Shown piece by piece: positions 23,836 to 31,777 of a stretch of DNA of 44,074 bases. The notes below the pieces were generated by a model. That model was given only the letters and a program-made list of their open reading frames with translations. It was not told the DNA's origin and did not search any database. Source of the stretch: Clostridia bacterium (GTDB taxonomy: Bacteria > Bacillota > Clostridia > Christensenellales > Aristaeellaceae). Positions within the stretch are counted from its first letter, which is position 1, and each line of letters starts with the position of its first letter. Made by a program: the position numbers and the translations under genes. The stretch lies in contig JAFZPV010000047.1 of the NCBI GenBank assembly GCA_017552535.1, forward strand, positions 1-44,074, read 5' to 3'.

Positions 23836-25029
23836 ATGAGATTGAGTATCCTGGCCTCTCAGCTTGCTGCTTTTTCAGGCAGGCACGGGCAGAACAAGCG
23901 CCCGCCGGAGGAAAGCCGCCCCGGCTCAAAGCAGCCCAAGCCGCTCGGCATCGGCGTTTCGGCGCTGCTCGTGCTTCCTGTCGCGGCGGCCATCCTGCTT
24001 TCAGGCAGCACCGCGGGCGTGAAGCTCATCCTGCTGATGCTTTTGGGGCTGCTCGTGGGCTTCGTGTACATCGTCATCGAGCGCAGGCTGGTCAAATATA
24101 CGCTCAAACGGCTTCTTGGCAGCGCGCTGACGCTGTTCATCATCGTGGCGGTGGTGTTCATTCTGCTCAGGCAGATGCCCATCGAAGGTTACTTCGACAA
24201 TTTCGACAAGCTGAACGAGACCCAGGTAAACGTCAAGCTCAAGCAGCTCGGTCTCACCCAGCCGATCTATAAACAGTTCTGGGATTTTCTGGTAAAGCTT
24301 TTCCACGGCGATCTGGGTTCCTCCACGCGCTACAGCGCGGGCACCCCCATCACCTCGATCATCGCCAAAAAGGCGCCCATTTCCATCTATATCGGCCTGA
24401 TGAGCATGGCTTTGTCGCTGGTGCTGGGCATTCCGCTGGGCGCCGCCATGGCCCGCAGCAAAAGCGGGTTCTGGGACAGATTCGGCACGGTGTTCATCGT
24501 TCTGATCAACGCGGTGCCCGCCGCCGTTTACTACATTTTCATCCAGATGTACGGCACCAGCTGGATGGGCATATCCATGCTGTTTGACAGAAACAACTGG
24601 GTCACCTGGATTCTGCCCGTGTTCTCCATGTCGCTGGGTTCCATCGCCAGTTACGCCATGTGGCTCAGGCGCTACATGCTGGACGAGATCAACAAGGACT
24701 ATATCCGCCTGGCGCGCGCCAAAGGCGTGCCCTCGCGCAGGCTCATGTTCCGGCACGTGTTCCGCAACGCCTTCGTGCCCATGATCCAGTATATCCCCGC
24801 TTCGCTTTTGTATACGGTCTGTGGTTCCATATATATCGAATCTCTGTACTCCATCCCCGGCATGGGCGGGCTTCTGGTGGACGTGATCGGTCGCCAGGAC
24901 AACCCCATGGTGCAGGCGCTGGTGATGATCTACTCCTGCATCGGCATCGTCGGCCTGCTGCTGGGCGACCTTTTGATGGCGGTCATCGACCCGCGGATCA
25001 GTTTTGTGAAAAAGGAAGGTGTGCGCTGA
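23836..25029 (+). CDS. Peptide-type ABC transporter permease, DppB-like, with extra N-terminal helices
   Basis: A 397-residue inner-membrane permease. Residues from about 86 onward are canonical DppB: Y-T-L-K-R-L-L-G leading into the first usual membrane helix (95-112), G-D-L-G-S-S near 156-161, the coupling-loop region Y-I-R-L-A-R-A-K-G-V-P near 293-303 and the ending L-M-A-V-I-D-P-R. The first 85 residues are extra, comprising a basic, proline-rich stretch (about 15-36) and two additional hydrophobic segments (about 38-56 and 61-81). Family members usually have 300-340 residues. The RBS is weak (AAGG about 10 nt upstream), so a start within this extension cannot be excluded. Confidence 0.88.
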   Translation: MRLSILASQLAAFSGRHGQNKRPPEESRPGSKQPKPLGIGVSALLVLPVAAAILLSGSTAGVKLILLMLLGLLVGFVYIVIERRLVKYTLKRLLGSALTLFIIVAVVFILLRQMPIEGYFDNFDKLNETQVNVKLKQLGLTQPIYKQFWDFLVKLFHGDLGSSTRYSAGTPITSIIAKKAPISIYIGLMSMALSLVLGIPLGAAMARSKSGFWDRFGTVFIVLINAVPAAVYYIFIQMYGTSWMGISMLFDRNNWVTWILPVFSMSLGSIASYAMWLRRYMLDEINKDYIRLARAKGVPSRRLMFRHVFRNAFVPMIQYIPASLLYTVCGSIYIESLYSIPGMGGLLVDVIGRQDNPMVQALVMIYSCIGIVGLLLGDLLMAVIDPRISFVKKEGVR

Positions 25030-26438
25030 TGAAAGGACCGTTCGAAACCAAAAAGCGCCGCCTGGAAGACAGCGTGAACGCGGCGGTGGAAAAAAACCTG
25101 TCCCGGGAAGAGGAAGACGCGCTGTTCACCCCCGCTCCCTTCGATCCCACCGCCGGCGAAAAGACAGGTTACTCCAATTATTCCTACTGGCGCTCCACCT
25201 TCCGCGCCTTCTGGCACAACCGCACGGCCCTGGTGATGCTGGTGGTTCTGGTGGTGCTGGTGGCGTTTACGCTTTTGCAGCCCCTGCTGCCCGGCCAGTA
25301 CGAAGCCAACACCGTGAACAACAACCCCCTGACCGGCATCCAGCTGCAGAACCAGGCGCCCTCCACCACCACCTCCTATATGACTGTTCCCGCGGGCACG
25401 GTGCTGCTGGGCGAAAAGCTGAACGACGACTGGTACGCCGTGAGCAACGTGGCGTCCGTCATCAAAAAGCGCCAGAAGTTCACCCTCACCCAATACGGGC
25501 CGGACTGGTGCACGGTCGAATACAACGGCACGACGGGCTATGTGAAAAACAATTTCCAGACCAGCCTGAAGCTTCCCGAGGACCCGGAAAACACGCCCTA
25601 CCAGAGCTATTCCAATTTCCAGCTCCAGATGTACACCGAGCCCGCCGACATGACCAACGGCGGCGAATCGCTCTATGCGGCTGCCAGCGACCTGACCCCC
25701 TTGGGCGACGGTCGGTTTGAGACCGCGGGGGCGACCGAGCTGCGCACGATGCCCAGCCGTTCCCCCTTCCTCTTCGGCACCAACAACATCGGGCAGGACC
25801 TGTGGGCCCGTGTATGGAGCGGTACGCGCACCTCGCTGTGGATCGGCTTCGTGGTGGCCGTATTCGAGGCCCTGATCGGCATCGCGGTGGGCATCGTGTG
25901 GGGCTACGTGCGCGCCCTGGACCGCCTGATCACCGAGATCTACAACGTGATCGACAACATTCCCACCACCATCATCCTGATCCTGGTCTCCTACATCATG
26001 CGCCCCAGCATATCCACGCTCATTTTTGCCATGTGTCTCACGCGCTGGCTGGGCATGGCGCGCTTTATCCGCAACCAGATCATCATCATCCGCGACCGCG
26101 ACTACAACCTGGCCTCCCGCTGCCTGGGCACCGAGCCCACCCGCATCATGCTCAGGAACCTGCTGCCCTACCTGGTGAGCGTGATCATGCTCCGCATGGC
26201 CCTGGCCATTCCCAGCGCCATCGGCAGCGAAGTGTTCATCACCTATATCGGCCTGGGTCTGGACGTGAACACCCCCTCGCTGGGCAACCTGATCAACGAA
26301 GGCCGCAAGCTGGTGACCAGCGCGTCGCTGAGGTATCAGCTGATCTTTCCCGCCATCGTGCTGAGCCTCATCACCATATCCTTCTACATCATCGGCAACG
26401 CCTTCGCGGACGCCGCCGACCCCAAGAATCACGTATAG
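25029..26438 (+). CDS. Peptide-type ABC transporter permease, DppC-like, with inserted SH3b-like domain
   Basis: A 469-residue permease; relatives have about 280-320. After a cytoplasmic N-terminus and helix 1 (about 67-84), some 150 residues are inserted before the family motif F-G-T-N-N-I-G-Q-D-L-W-A-R (about 249-261). Inside the insert, residues about 118-176 (V-P-A-G-T-V-L-L, D-D-W-Y-A-V, Q-Y-G-P-D-W-C-T-V-E-Y-N-G and T-G-Y-V-K) look like a bacterial SH3 fold. The remaining helices and the coupling loop (D-Y-N-L-A-S-R-C-L-G-T near 358-368) are normal. Its ATG overlaps the dppB-like stop (TGATG). The insert should lie outside the membrane. Confidence 0.88.
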   Translation: MKGPFETKKRRLEDSVNAAVEKNLSREEEDALFTPAPFDPTAGEKTGYSNYSYWRSTFRAFWHNRTALVMLVVLVVLVAFTLLQPLLPGQYEANTVNNNPLTGIQLQNQAPSTTTSYMTVPAGTVLLGEKLNDDWYAVSNVASVIKKRQKFTLTQYGPDWCTVEYNGTTGYVKNNFQTSLKLPEDPENTPYQSYSNFQLQMYTEPADMTNGGESLYAAASDLTPLGDGRFETAGATELRTMPSRSPFLFGTNNIGQDLWARVWSGTRTSLWIGFVVAVFEALIGIAVGIVWGYVRALDRLITEIYNVIDNIPTTIILILVSYIMRPSISTLIFAMCLTRWLGMARFIRNQIIIIRDRDYNLASRCLGTEPTRIMLRNLLPYLVSVIMLRMALAIPSAIGSEVFITYIGLGLDVNTPSLGNLINEGRKLVTSASLRYQLIFPAIVLSLITISFYIIGNAFADAADPKNHV

Positions 26439-26453
26439 AAAGGAGCCGAAACC

Positions 26454-27497
26454 GTGGAAGAACCGATTTTGACGGTACGAAACCTGAATCTCAAATTCAG
26501 TCTGCGCGGTCAGACGCTCCATGCGCTAAGGGACGTGTCCTTGGACGTATACAAGGGCGAGAGCCTCGCCATCGTGGGCGAAAGCGGCAGCGGCAAGAGC
26601 GTGCTCACCAAATGCTTTATGGGCCTGAACGACCAGAACGGCTTTATTGAGAGCGGCTCGATACGCTATAAGGGCGAAGAGCTCACCCAGTTCAGAAAGG
26701 AAAGCGACTGGCTGCGCATCCGGGGCCGGGAGATCGCCATGGTGATGCAGGACCCGATGACCAGCCTGAATCCCCTCCGGACCGTCGGCGCGCAGATCCT
26801 GGAAGCGATTGAGCTGCACCAGAAGGACCTTACCCCCGCCCAGGCCCACAGGGCCATGCTGGATATGCTCTCCGCCGTGGGCATCGCCGATCCGGAAAAG
26901 CGCTCCAGACAGTATCCCCACGAATTTTCCGGCGGCATGCGCCAGCGGGTGGTGATCGCCATCGCCATCGCCTGCAGGCCCAACATCCTTATATGCGACG
27001 AGCCCACCACGGCGCTGGACGTGACGATACAGGCCCAGATCCTGGCCCTCATCAAACAGCTGGTAAAGGAGAGGGGCATCACCGCCATATACATCACCCA
27101 CGACCTGGGCGTGGTGGCCAACGTCTCCACCCGCATCGCCGTGATGTACGGCGGCGACATCGTGGAGATCGGCACCTCCGAGGAGATCTTCTACGACCCC
27201 CGCCACCCCTACACCTGGGCGCTGCTCAGCAGCCTGCCCCAGCTGGGCGTGAAGGGCGAAAAGCTGTATTCCATCCAGGGCACGCAGCCCAACCTCTTTG
27301 CCAAAGTGCAGGGAGACGCCTTCGCGCCCCGCAATCCCTACGCCCTGGAGATCGACTTTGTGAAGCGTCCCCCCATGTTCGAGATCTCCCCCACCCATTC
27401 GGCCCGCACCTGGCTGCTGGACCCCAGATCGCCCAAAATGGAGCCTCCTCAGATCATACAGAAGCTTATGCGCCGGGAGGTGAGTCTGCGTGGCTGA
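26454..27497 (+). CDS. Peptide-type ABC transporter ATP-binding protein, OppD/DppD-like
   Basis: A 347-residue ATPase. Motifs are Walker A G-E-S-G-S-G-K-S (42-49), Q-loop [10 protein letters not shown] (about 98-107), signature F-S-G-G-M-R-Q-R-V (about 160-168), Walker [12 protein letters not shown] (about 182-192) and H-loop I-T-H-D-L-G-V-V. The C-terminal oligopeptide-transporter region is present but lacks the usual Cys cluster for an iron-sulfur site. The start is GTG at 26454 with AGGAG upstream. The stop overlaps the next ATPase gene by 8 bp. Confidence 0.93.
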   Translation: MEEPILTVRNLNLKFSLRGQTLHALRDVSLDVYKGESLAIVGESGSGKSVLTKCFMGLNDQNGFIESGSIRYKGEELTQFRKESDWLRIRGREIAMVMQDPMTSLNPLRTVGAQILEAIELHQKDLTPAQAHRAMLDMLSAVGIADPEKRSRQYPHEFSGGMRQRVVIAIAIACRPNILICDEPTTALDVTIQAQILALIKQLVKERGITAIYITHDLGVVANVSTRIAVMYGGDIVEIGTSEEIFYDPRHPYTWALLSSLPQLGVKGEKLYSIQGTQPNLFAKVQGDAFAPRNPYALEIDFVKRPPMFEISPTHSARTWLLDPRSPKMEPPQIIQKLMRREVSLRG

Positions 27498-28413
27498 GCC
27501 GCTGCTTCAGGTTAAGCATCTTTCGGTGGTTTTCGGCAAGCGCAAAAGCGCCTTCAAAGCCGTAAACGACGTATCCTTTGACGTCTGCCGGGGCGAGACC
27601 TTCGGCCTGGTGGGCGAGAGCGGAAGTGGCAAGACCACCATAGGCCGCGCCATCATCCGCGTGGTGCCCGCCCAGCAGGGCGAGATCATCTTTGACGGCC
27701 AGCGGATCGACGGCCGCATCTCCAAAGAGCTGGACCGGCAGGTGACCAGCCGCATACAGATGATCTTTCAGGACCCCATGGCGTCGCTGAACGAGCGCGC
27801 GAAGGTGGACTATATCGTATCGGAAGGCATATACCGCAAATACCCCAAAGCGCAGCGCGAAAAGCTGGTGGAAAAAGCGCTCAACGACGTGGGCCTTCTG
27901 CCGGAATTCGCCAGCCGCTTCCCCCACGAGTTTTCGGGCGGACAGAGGCAGCGCATCGGCATCGCCCGCGCGCTGATCATGCAGCCGGATTTCATCGTGG
28001 CGGACGAGCCCATCAGCGCCCTGGACGTATCCATCCGGGCCCAGGTGCTTAACCTCCTGAGCGACCTTCAGAAGGCGCGGGGGCTCACGTACCTGTTCAT
28101 CTCCCATGACCTAAGCGTGATGCGCTTCATCTGCGACCGCATCGCCGTGATCCACAAAGGCGTGATCGTGGAGCTGGCCGATACCGAGAAACTATTTAAG
28201 CATCCGCTGCACCCCTATACCCGGGCGCTTCTGTCCGCCGTGCCCCTTCCCGATCCCATCAGCGAAAGGGAGAAGGTGCTCACCGTGTACGATCCGTCCG
28301 TGCACCGTTACGAAACGGATCTGCCCCGCTGGACGGAGCTGGAGCCCGGCCACTTCGTGCACGCCAACGCCGCCGAAGAGGCCGAATACCGCAAGCTTCT
28401 GGAGGACGAATGA
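27490..28413 (+). CDS. Peptide-type ABC transporter ATP-binding protein, OppF/DppF-like
   Basis: A 307-residue second ATPase, forming the expected heterodimer with the preceding one. It has Walker A G-E-S-G-S-G-K-T (42-49), Q-loop F-Q-D-P-M-A-S-L-N near 94-102, signature [10 protein letters not shown] near 152-161, Walker [13 protein letters not shown] near 174-185 and H-loop I-S-H-D-L-S-V-M. The start is GTG at 27490 behind GGAGGTGA, within the end of the previous gene. Its stop overlaps the alanine racemase ATG, so transporter and racemase are translationally coupled. Confidence 0.93.
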   Translation: MAEPLLQVKHLSVVFGKRKSAFKAVNDVSFDVCRGETFGLVGESGSGKTTIGRAIIRVVPAQQGEIIFDGQRIDGRISKELDRQVTSRIQMIFQDPMASLNERAKVDYIVSEGIYRKYPKAQREKLVEKALNDVGLLPEFASRFPHEFSGGQRQRIGIARALIMQPDFIVADEPISALDVSIRAQVLNLLSDLQKARGLTYLFISHDLSVMRFICDRIAVIHKGVIVELADTEKLFKHPLHPYTRALLSAVPLPDPISEREKVLTVYDPSVHRYETDLPRWTELEPGHFVHANAAEEAEYRKLLEDE

Positions 28414-29558
28414 ACATGGACGCTGCCGAAGCCCGCTCCCGCTGCTGGGTGGAGATCGACCTGGACGCGCTGAAGAGCAATTATGAGACCGCGCTTTCCA
28501 TGCTGTCGCCCGGTGCGCGGGTGATCTGCGTGCTGAAGGCCAACGCCTACGGCATGGGCGCGAATGCGGTCAGCCGCGCGCTTTACGGCTGGGGCGCGCG
28601 TTTTTTCGCGGTGGCCTGCTATGCGGAGGCCCGGGAGATCAAAAGCCTTCTGCCGGACGCGGACGTGCTGGTGATGGGGCTGGTGAGCCCCGGGGAATGC
28701 GAAAGTGCGGTCAGAAACGGCATCGTGCTCACCTGCTGGAACGAGGCAAGCGCGCGCCTGATCCTTTCTTCCTCCGAAAAGGCCGGCGCGCCGGCCCGCG
28801 TGCACATCAAGGCGGACACGGGCCTGCACCGCCTGGGCTTTGACGCAGGCAGCTTCGACGCCATGCTCCGCTTCGCCCGGGACGAACGCGTCCGCGTGGA
28901 GGGGCTGTACACCCATCTGGCACTGAGGAACAAGGAAAACGACCTGGAGCAGTTCCGCCTCTTCGACCGGGCGGACGCGCTTCTGCACAGCGCGGGCATA
29001 TCCGGATACATGCGCCACGCCTGCGATTCCATCGGCATGGTGCGCTATCCCGAGCGTCACATGGACGCGGTGCGCCTGGGCGCGTGGCTGTACGGCGTGT
29101 GCCCCTACCGCTATGCGCATCCCGAGCTCGACAAACCGGTCGCCCGCTTCATGACGCGCATTTCTGACATCCATACCGTGCGCGCGGGCGATTATATCGG
29201 CTACGACGAGGATCATCCCCTGCCCCGGGACACGCGGGTGGCCACGCTTCCGGCGGGCTACGTGGACGGCTATCCGCGCCTGAACAGCCTGGGCGAGGTG
29301 ATCGTGCGCGGCCACCGCGCGCGGGTGCTGGGCCTGGTGTGCATGGATCAGATGATGGTGGACGTGACGGACGTTCCCGGCGCCCGGGCCGGCGACGAGG
29401 TGACGCTTCTGGGCGACGGGATCAGCCTGAACGAATACGCCGAGATCGCCCGCATGAACCGCAACGAATGCCTGAGCCGCGTTGGCCGGCGCGTGCCGCG
29501 CATATACCTGCAGGGCGGCCGGATCGCGGAGATACAAAGGGATATACCGTTTGAATGA
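28410..29558 (+). CDS. alr: Alanine racemase
   Basis: A 382-residue fold-type III PLP enzyme interconverting L- and D-alanine, which supplies D-Ala for peptidoglycan. The PLP lysine is Lys43 in [10 protein letters not shown]; the motif's usual final His is Met here. The second catalytic base is Tyr284 in A-G-Y-V-D-G-Y, and C-M-D-Q-M-M is at 311-316. Length is normal. Two ATGs are possible (28410 and 28416); GGAGG is 4 nt from the first and 10 nt from the second. It is coupled to the peptide importer genes. A related amino-acid racemase specificity cannot be excluded. Confidence 0.93.
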   Translation: MNMDAAEARSRCWVEIDLDALKSNYETALSMLSPGARVICVLKANAYGMGANAVSRALYGWGARFFAVACYAEAREIKSLLPDADVLVMGLVSPGECESAVRNGIVLTCWNEASARLILSSSEKAGAPARVHIKADTGLHRLGFDAGSFDAMLRFARDERVRVEGLYTHLALRNKENDLEQFRLFDRADALLHSAGISGYMRHACDSIGMVRYPERHMDAVRLGAWLYGVCPYRYAHPELDKPVARFMTRISDIHTVRAGDYIGYDEDHPLPRDTRVATLPAGYVDGYPRLNSLGEVIVRGHRARVLGLVCMDQMMVDVTDVPGARAGDEVTLLGDGISLNEYAEIARMNRNECLSRVGRRVPRIYLQGGRIAEIQRDIPFE

Positions 29559-29571
29559 TCGGTCGGGCGTG

Positions 29572-29607
29572 AACAAAGCACACTGCGTCAGCGCAGTGTG
29601 CTTTGTT
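29572..29607. terminator. 16-bp hairpin between convergent alr and membrane-protein genes
   Basis: A perfect 16-bp stem (29572-29587 with 29592-29607) closes on TCAG. It lies 13 bp after the alr stop and 16 bp from the end of the minus-strand gene. The arms end in CTTTGTT on either strand, giving a modest T-rich 3' side both ways. It is probably a bidirectional terminator. Confidence 0.75.
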
Positions 29608-29623
29608 GATGTCCGCAAAGGGA

Positions 29624-30544
29624 TCAGGTGAACTTCCGCTTCCGGTCAACGGTGTTGGGGCGCACGGGGCGGCGCACGAAGGGGTACAGGGGCGACAGCA
29701 CCAGCGCGGCGGGAAGCGTGATGAGCAGTATGGCCGGCCAGGCGGCGCCGGCGCTCACGGCTGCGGGACAGATAAGGCTCAGAAGGGGCGGCAGGGCGAT
29801 GACCGGCAGGCGCAGAATGTCCGGCAGGGCGCTCTCCCGAAGGCGCCTCAGGGCATAGCGCACGGTCAGAACGGCGTACGCCGCCAGCATCCCCCAGGCC
29901 TCCAGGTGCATGCCCAGCAGGCGGCGCTGGGTCAGGTCCTTCAAGGCTTCAAAGGGCATGACCAGCGCCAGCGACATGATCAGCATGGGCGTAAAACGCA
30001 CCGTGAAGCGGGGCTTTGGCAGCCTGCTAAGCGCGAAAGCCAGCGCCATGAGCGCACACAGGAGCGCGCCCTGGATCATTTCTGCGCAACAGCGTGAAAA
30101 ACCGTGGGCGTCCAGAGCCGTAAACAGGCCCTGCGCCGCGGTCACGCGCCCGAGCGGCGCGTCCGAGATCAGGTACAGCGCCGCCGCCAGCGCGAAGAAG
30201 GGTGCGCCGAACGCGTCCAGCGCCCGCCTGAAGGTCTTCGGCGCGCGCCTGAATGCGAGCTTTATACCCGCAAAAAAGCCGCACAGCGCGAAAAACAGTA
30301 TACGTCCGCCGGAAAGCGGGTTGAAGACCGCGTTTTTGTCCAGCAGCCAGTAGCTGAGCTTGCCCATAACCAGCATGCCGACGAGGCCCGCGCACAGGCC
30401 TTTTACTGCCTTCAGGCGCTTGAAGCCCTTCCTTTGGGCCTGCCGCAGGCAGGCAAAGCAGAAAGCCGCCAGGGTCAAAAACACAAGCAGTCCGTGCAGG
30501 GTCAGATATGCGCTTCCCAGGCGCAGGATGATGTGCGTCTTCAT
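29624..30544 (-). CDS. Multi-pass membrane protein, possibly divergent Lgt-like
   Basis: A 306-residue, strongly hydrophobic protein with about seven or eight predicted membrane segments. The outline (a leading G-S-A-Y-L-T-L-H-G-L-L segment, a second helix with basic loop, then G-G-R-I-L-F-F-A-L-C-G-F-F-A-G-I near 79-94) recalls prolipoprotein diacylglyceryl transferase (Lgt), but the catalytic His and the G-R-x-G-N-F-x-N-x-E-x-x-G motif are missing. It is unlikely to be an active Lgt. It overlaps the gene of the secreted peptidoglycan-binding protein (ATGA), so the two may work together at the membrane. Function unknown. Confidence 0.5.
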   Translation of the reverse strand: MKTHIILRLGSAYLTLHGLLVFLTLAAFCFACLRQAQRKGFKRLKAVKGLCAGLVGMLVMGKLSYWLLDKNAVFNPLSGGRILFFALCGFFAGIKLAFRRAPKTFRRALDAFGAPFFALAAALYLISDAPLGRVTAAQGLFTALDAHGFSRCCAEMIQGALLCALMALAFALSRLPKPRFTVRFTPMLIMSLALVMPFEALKDLTQRRLLGMHLEAWGMLAAYAVLTVRYALRRLRESALPDILRLPVIALPPLLSLICPAAVSAGAAWPAILLITLPAALVLSPLYPFVRRPVRPNTVDRKRKFT

Positions 30545-31764
30545 GGATTGCTCCTTCCTGCGCCCCGCAGTGTGGCGAAATACAGGATGTTGCTCACGTT
30601 TCGGTCTCCGGCGAAGGTAAAGCGCGTGAGGTCTCCAAAGCAGGTATACACGCCCTGCTCCCCCATGAGGGCGGCGTTCATGCAGCCCGCCTCCAGCATG
30701 CGCTGAGCCAGCTCCGAAACGGTCTTTTCCGCATACATCAAAACGTACTCGCCGTCCTGTTTCTGTCCAAAGGCCAGATACGCTTTGGTTTCGTCCTGCC
30801 GGGGCCCCGCCTGCACGATGCCATTGATCACCAGAGCATGGGGCACGCTCATGGCCTGGTAGATATTATCCCCGTGGTCCCGGCAGCCCTTTTCCGCCCC
30901 GGAAGGCCCGTATACGTGCATCTCGCCGCTCATGTCGATCAGCACGAGGGCGTCGCGCCCGCTGATCTTTTCGGTAAGCGGTATGCCCTGGCGCGTCTCC
31001 ACGGACGTTGGCCTTACCGCGTAATCCGGGCCCGCGAAGCCCACCACCGCGTTGTTGGCAAGGCACAGCTGCTCAAGAGCGGCGGTCTGGGGCATATCGT
31101 AGCTGCCGGCCAGGGCGCTTTGCAGCTGGCTGGGGCTTTGCACCTTGATGCGCACGATCAGCGCGCCGTCCGCCCTTTCCAGGCGGGCGCGGATGGTGCC
31201 GTCGTCGTATCCCGTGCCGCCGAACAGCTCGCTGTCGGGAGCGGGCGCAGGCTCAAAGGCGTACATGTTGAGCACCGGCGGCGCGGGGGTGGGCGTGGGC
31301 GTAGGCGCCCGGGTCACCTCCACGAAGGGCGTGTACACGCGCCCTGCGGCGTCTATCAGGTTCTCGCCCTCAAACAGCAGCTTCTGCGTGTCCGGCCCGG
31401 CCAGACCGTCCACCTGCATGCCGTTGTTCCGCTGGAACGCCACCACCGCCAGGAACGTGCTGTCCCCGTAAAAGCCGTCCGCCTCGCCGGAGTAATAGCC
31501 CAGCTGGCTGAGCTTTGCCTGCATGGCCGCCACCGAATCCAGGTGCTCGTTCATGTTCTTCTTGCTCACCAGCGTGTATTCGCCGGGGATCGGCAGCGGG
31601 GTGGGCGTGGGCGCGGGCGTGGGACTCGGCGCAGGCGTTGGCGTTAAAGACGGCGCGGGCAAAGTACGCTGGGGCATCACGCGCACCGCCCTGTCGGAGG
31701 GCGTGAACAGCATTATCAGCGTCACGGTCAGCGCCAAAAGCGCGTATGGCAAAATCCGTTTCAT
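30541..31764 (-). CDS. Secreted peptidoglycan-binding, phosphodiester-glycosidase-like (NAGPA) protein
   Basis: A 407-residue extracytoplasmic protein. It has an N-terminal signal/anchor (about 4-20), a Pro/Thr-rich linker (about 37-59), a PG_binding_1 domain (about 75-132; L-S-Q-L-G-Y-Y-S-G-E-A-D-G-F-Y-G then V-A-F-Q-R-N-N-G-M-x-V-D-G), a second P-T-P-T-P linker and a C-terminal domain (about 195-400) resembling the phosphodiester glycosidase/NAGPA family. In that domain, the usual N-L-D-G-G-G-S near the C-terminus reads A-L-M-G-E-Q-G, so the active site looks eroded. It lies 13 bp after the SNF2 helicase gene. It probably acts at the cell wall; enzymatic activity is doubtful. Confidence 0.72.
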   Translation of the reverse strand: MKRILPYALLALTVTLIMLFTPSDRAVRVMPQRTLPAPSLTPTPAPSPTPAPTPTPLPIPGEYTLVSKKNMNEHLDSVAAMQAKLSQLGYYSGEADGFYGDSTFLAVVAFQRNNGMQVDGLAGPDTQKLLFEGENLIDAAGRVYTPFVEVTRAPTPTPTPAPPVLNMYAFEPAPAPDSELFGGTGYDDGTIRARLERADGALIVRIKVQSPSQLQSALAGSYDMPQTAALEQLCLANNAVVGFAGPDYAVRPTSVETRQGIPLTEKISGRDALVLIDMSGEMHVYGPSGAEKGCRDHGDNIYQAMSVPHALVINGIVQAGPRQDETKAYLAFGQKQDGEYVLMYAEKTVSELAQRMLEAGCMNAALMGEQGVYTCFGDLTRFTFAGDRNVSNILYFATLRGAGRSNP

Positions 31765-31777
31765 GCTTTTCTCCCCG

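Noticed and set aside
24660-25028. Upstream extension of the DppC-like frame into the DppB-like gene
   Set aside because: The extension is an out-of-frame reading of the conserved DppB end; the ATG at 25029 overlaps the DppB stop in the usual coupled manner.
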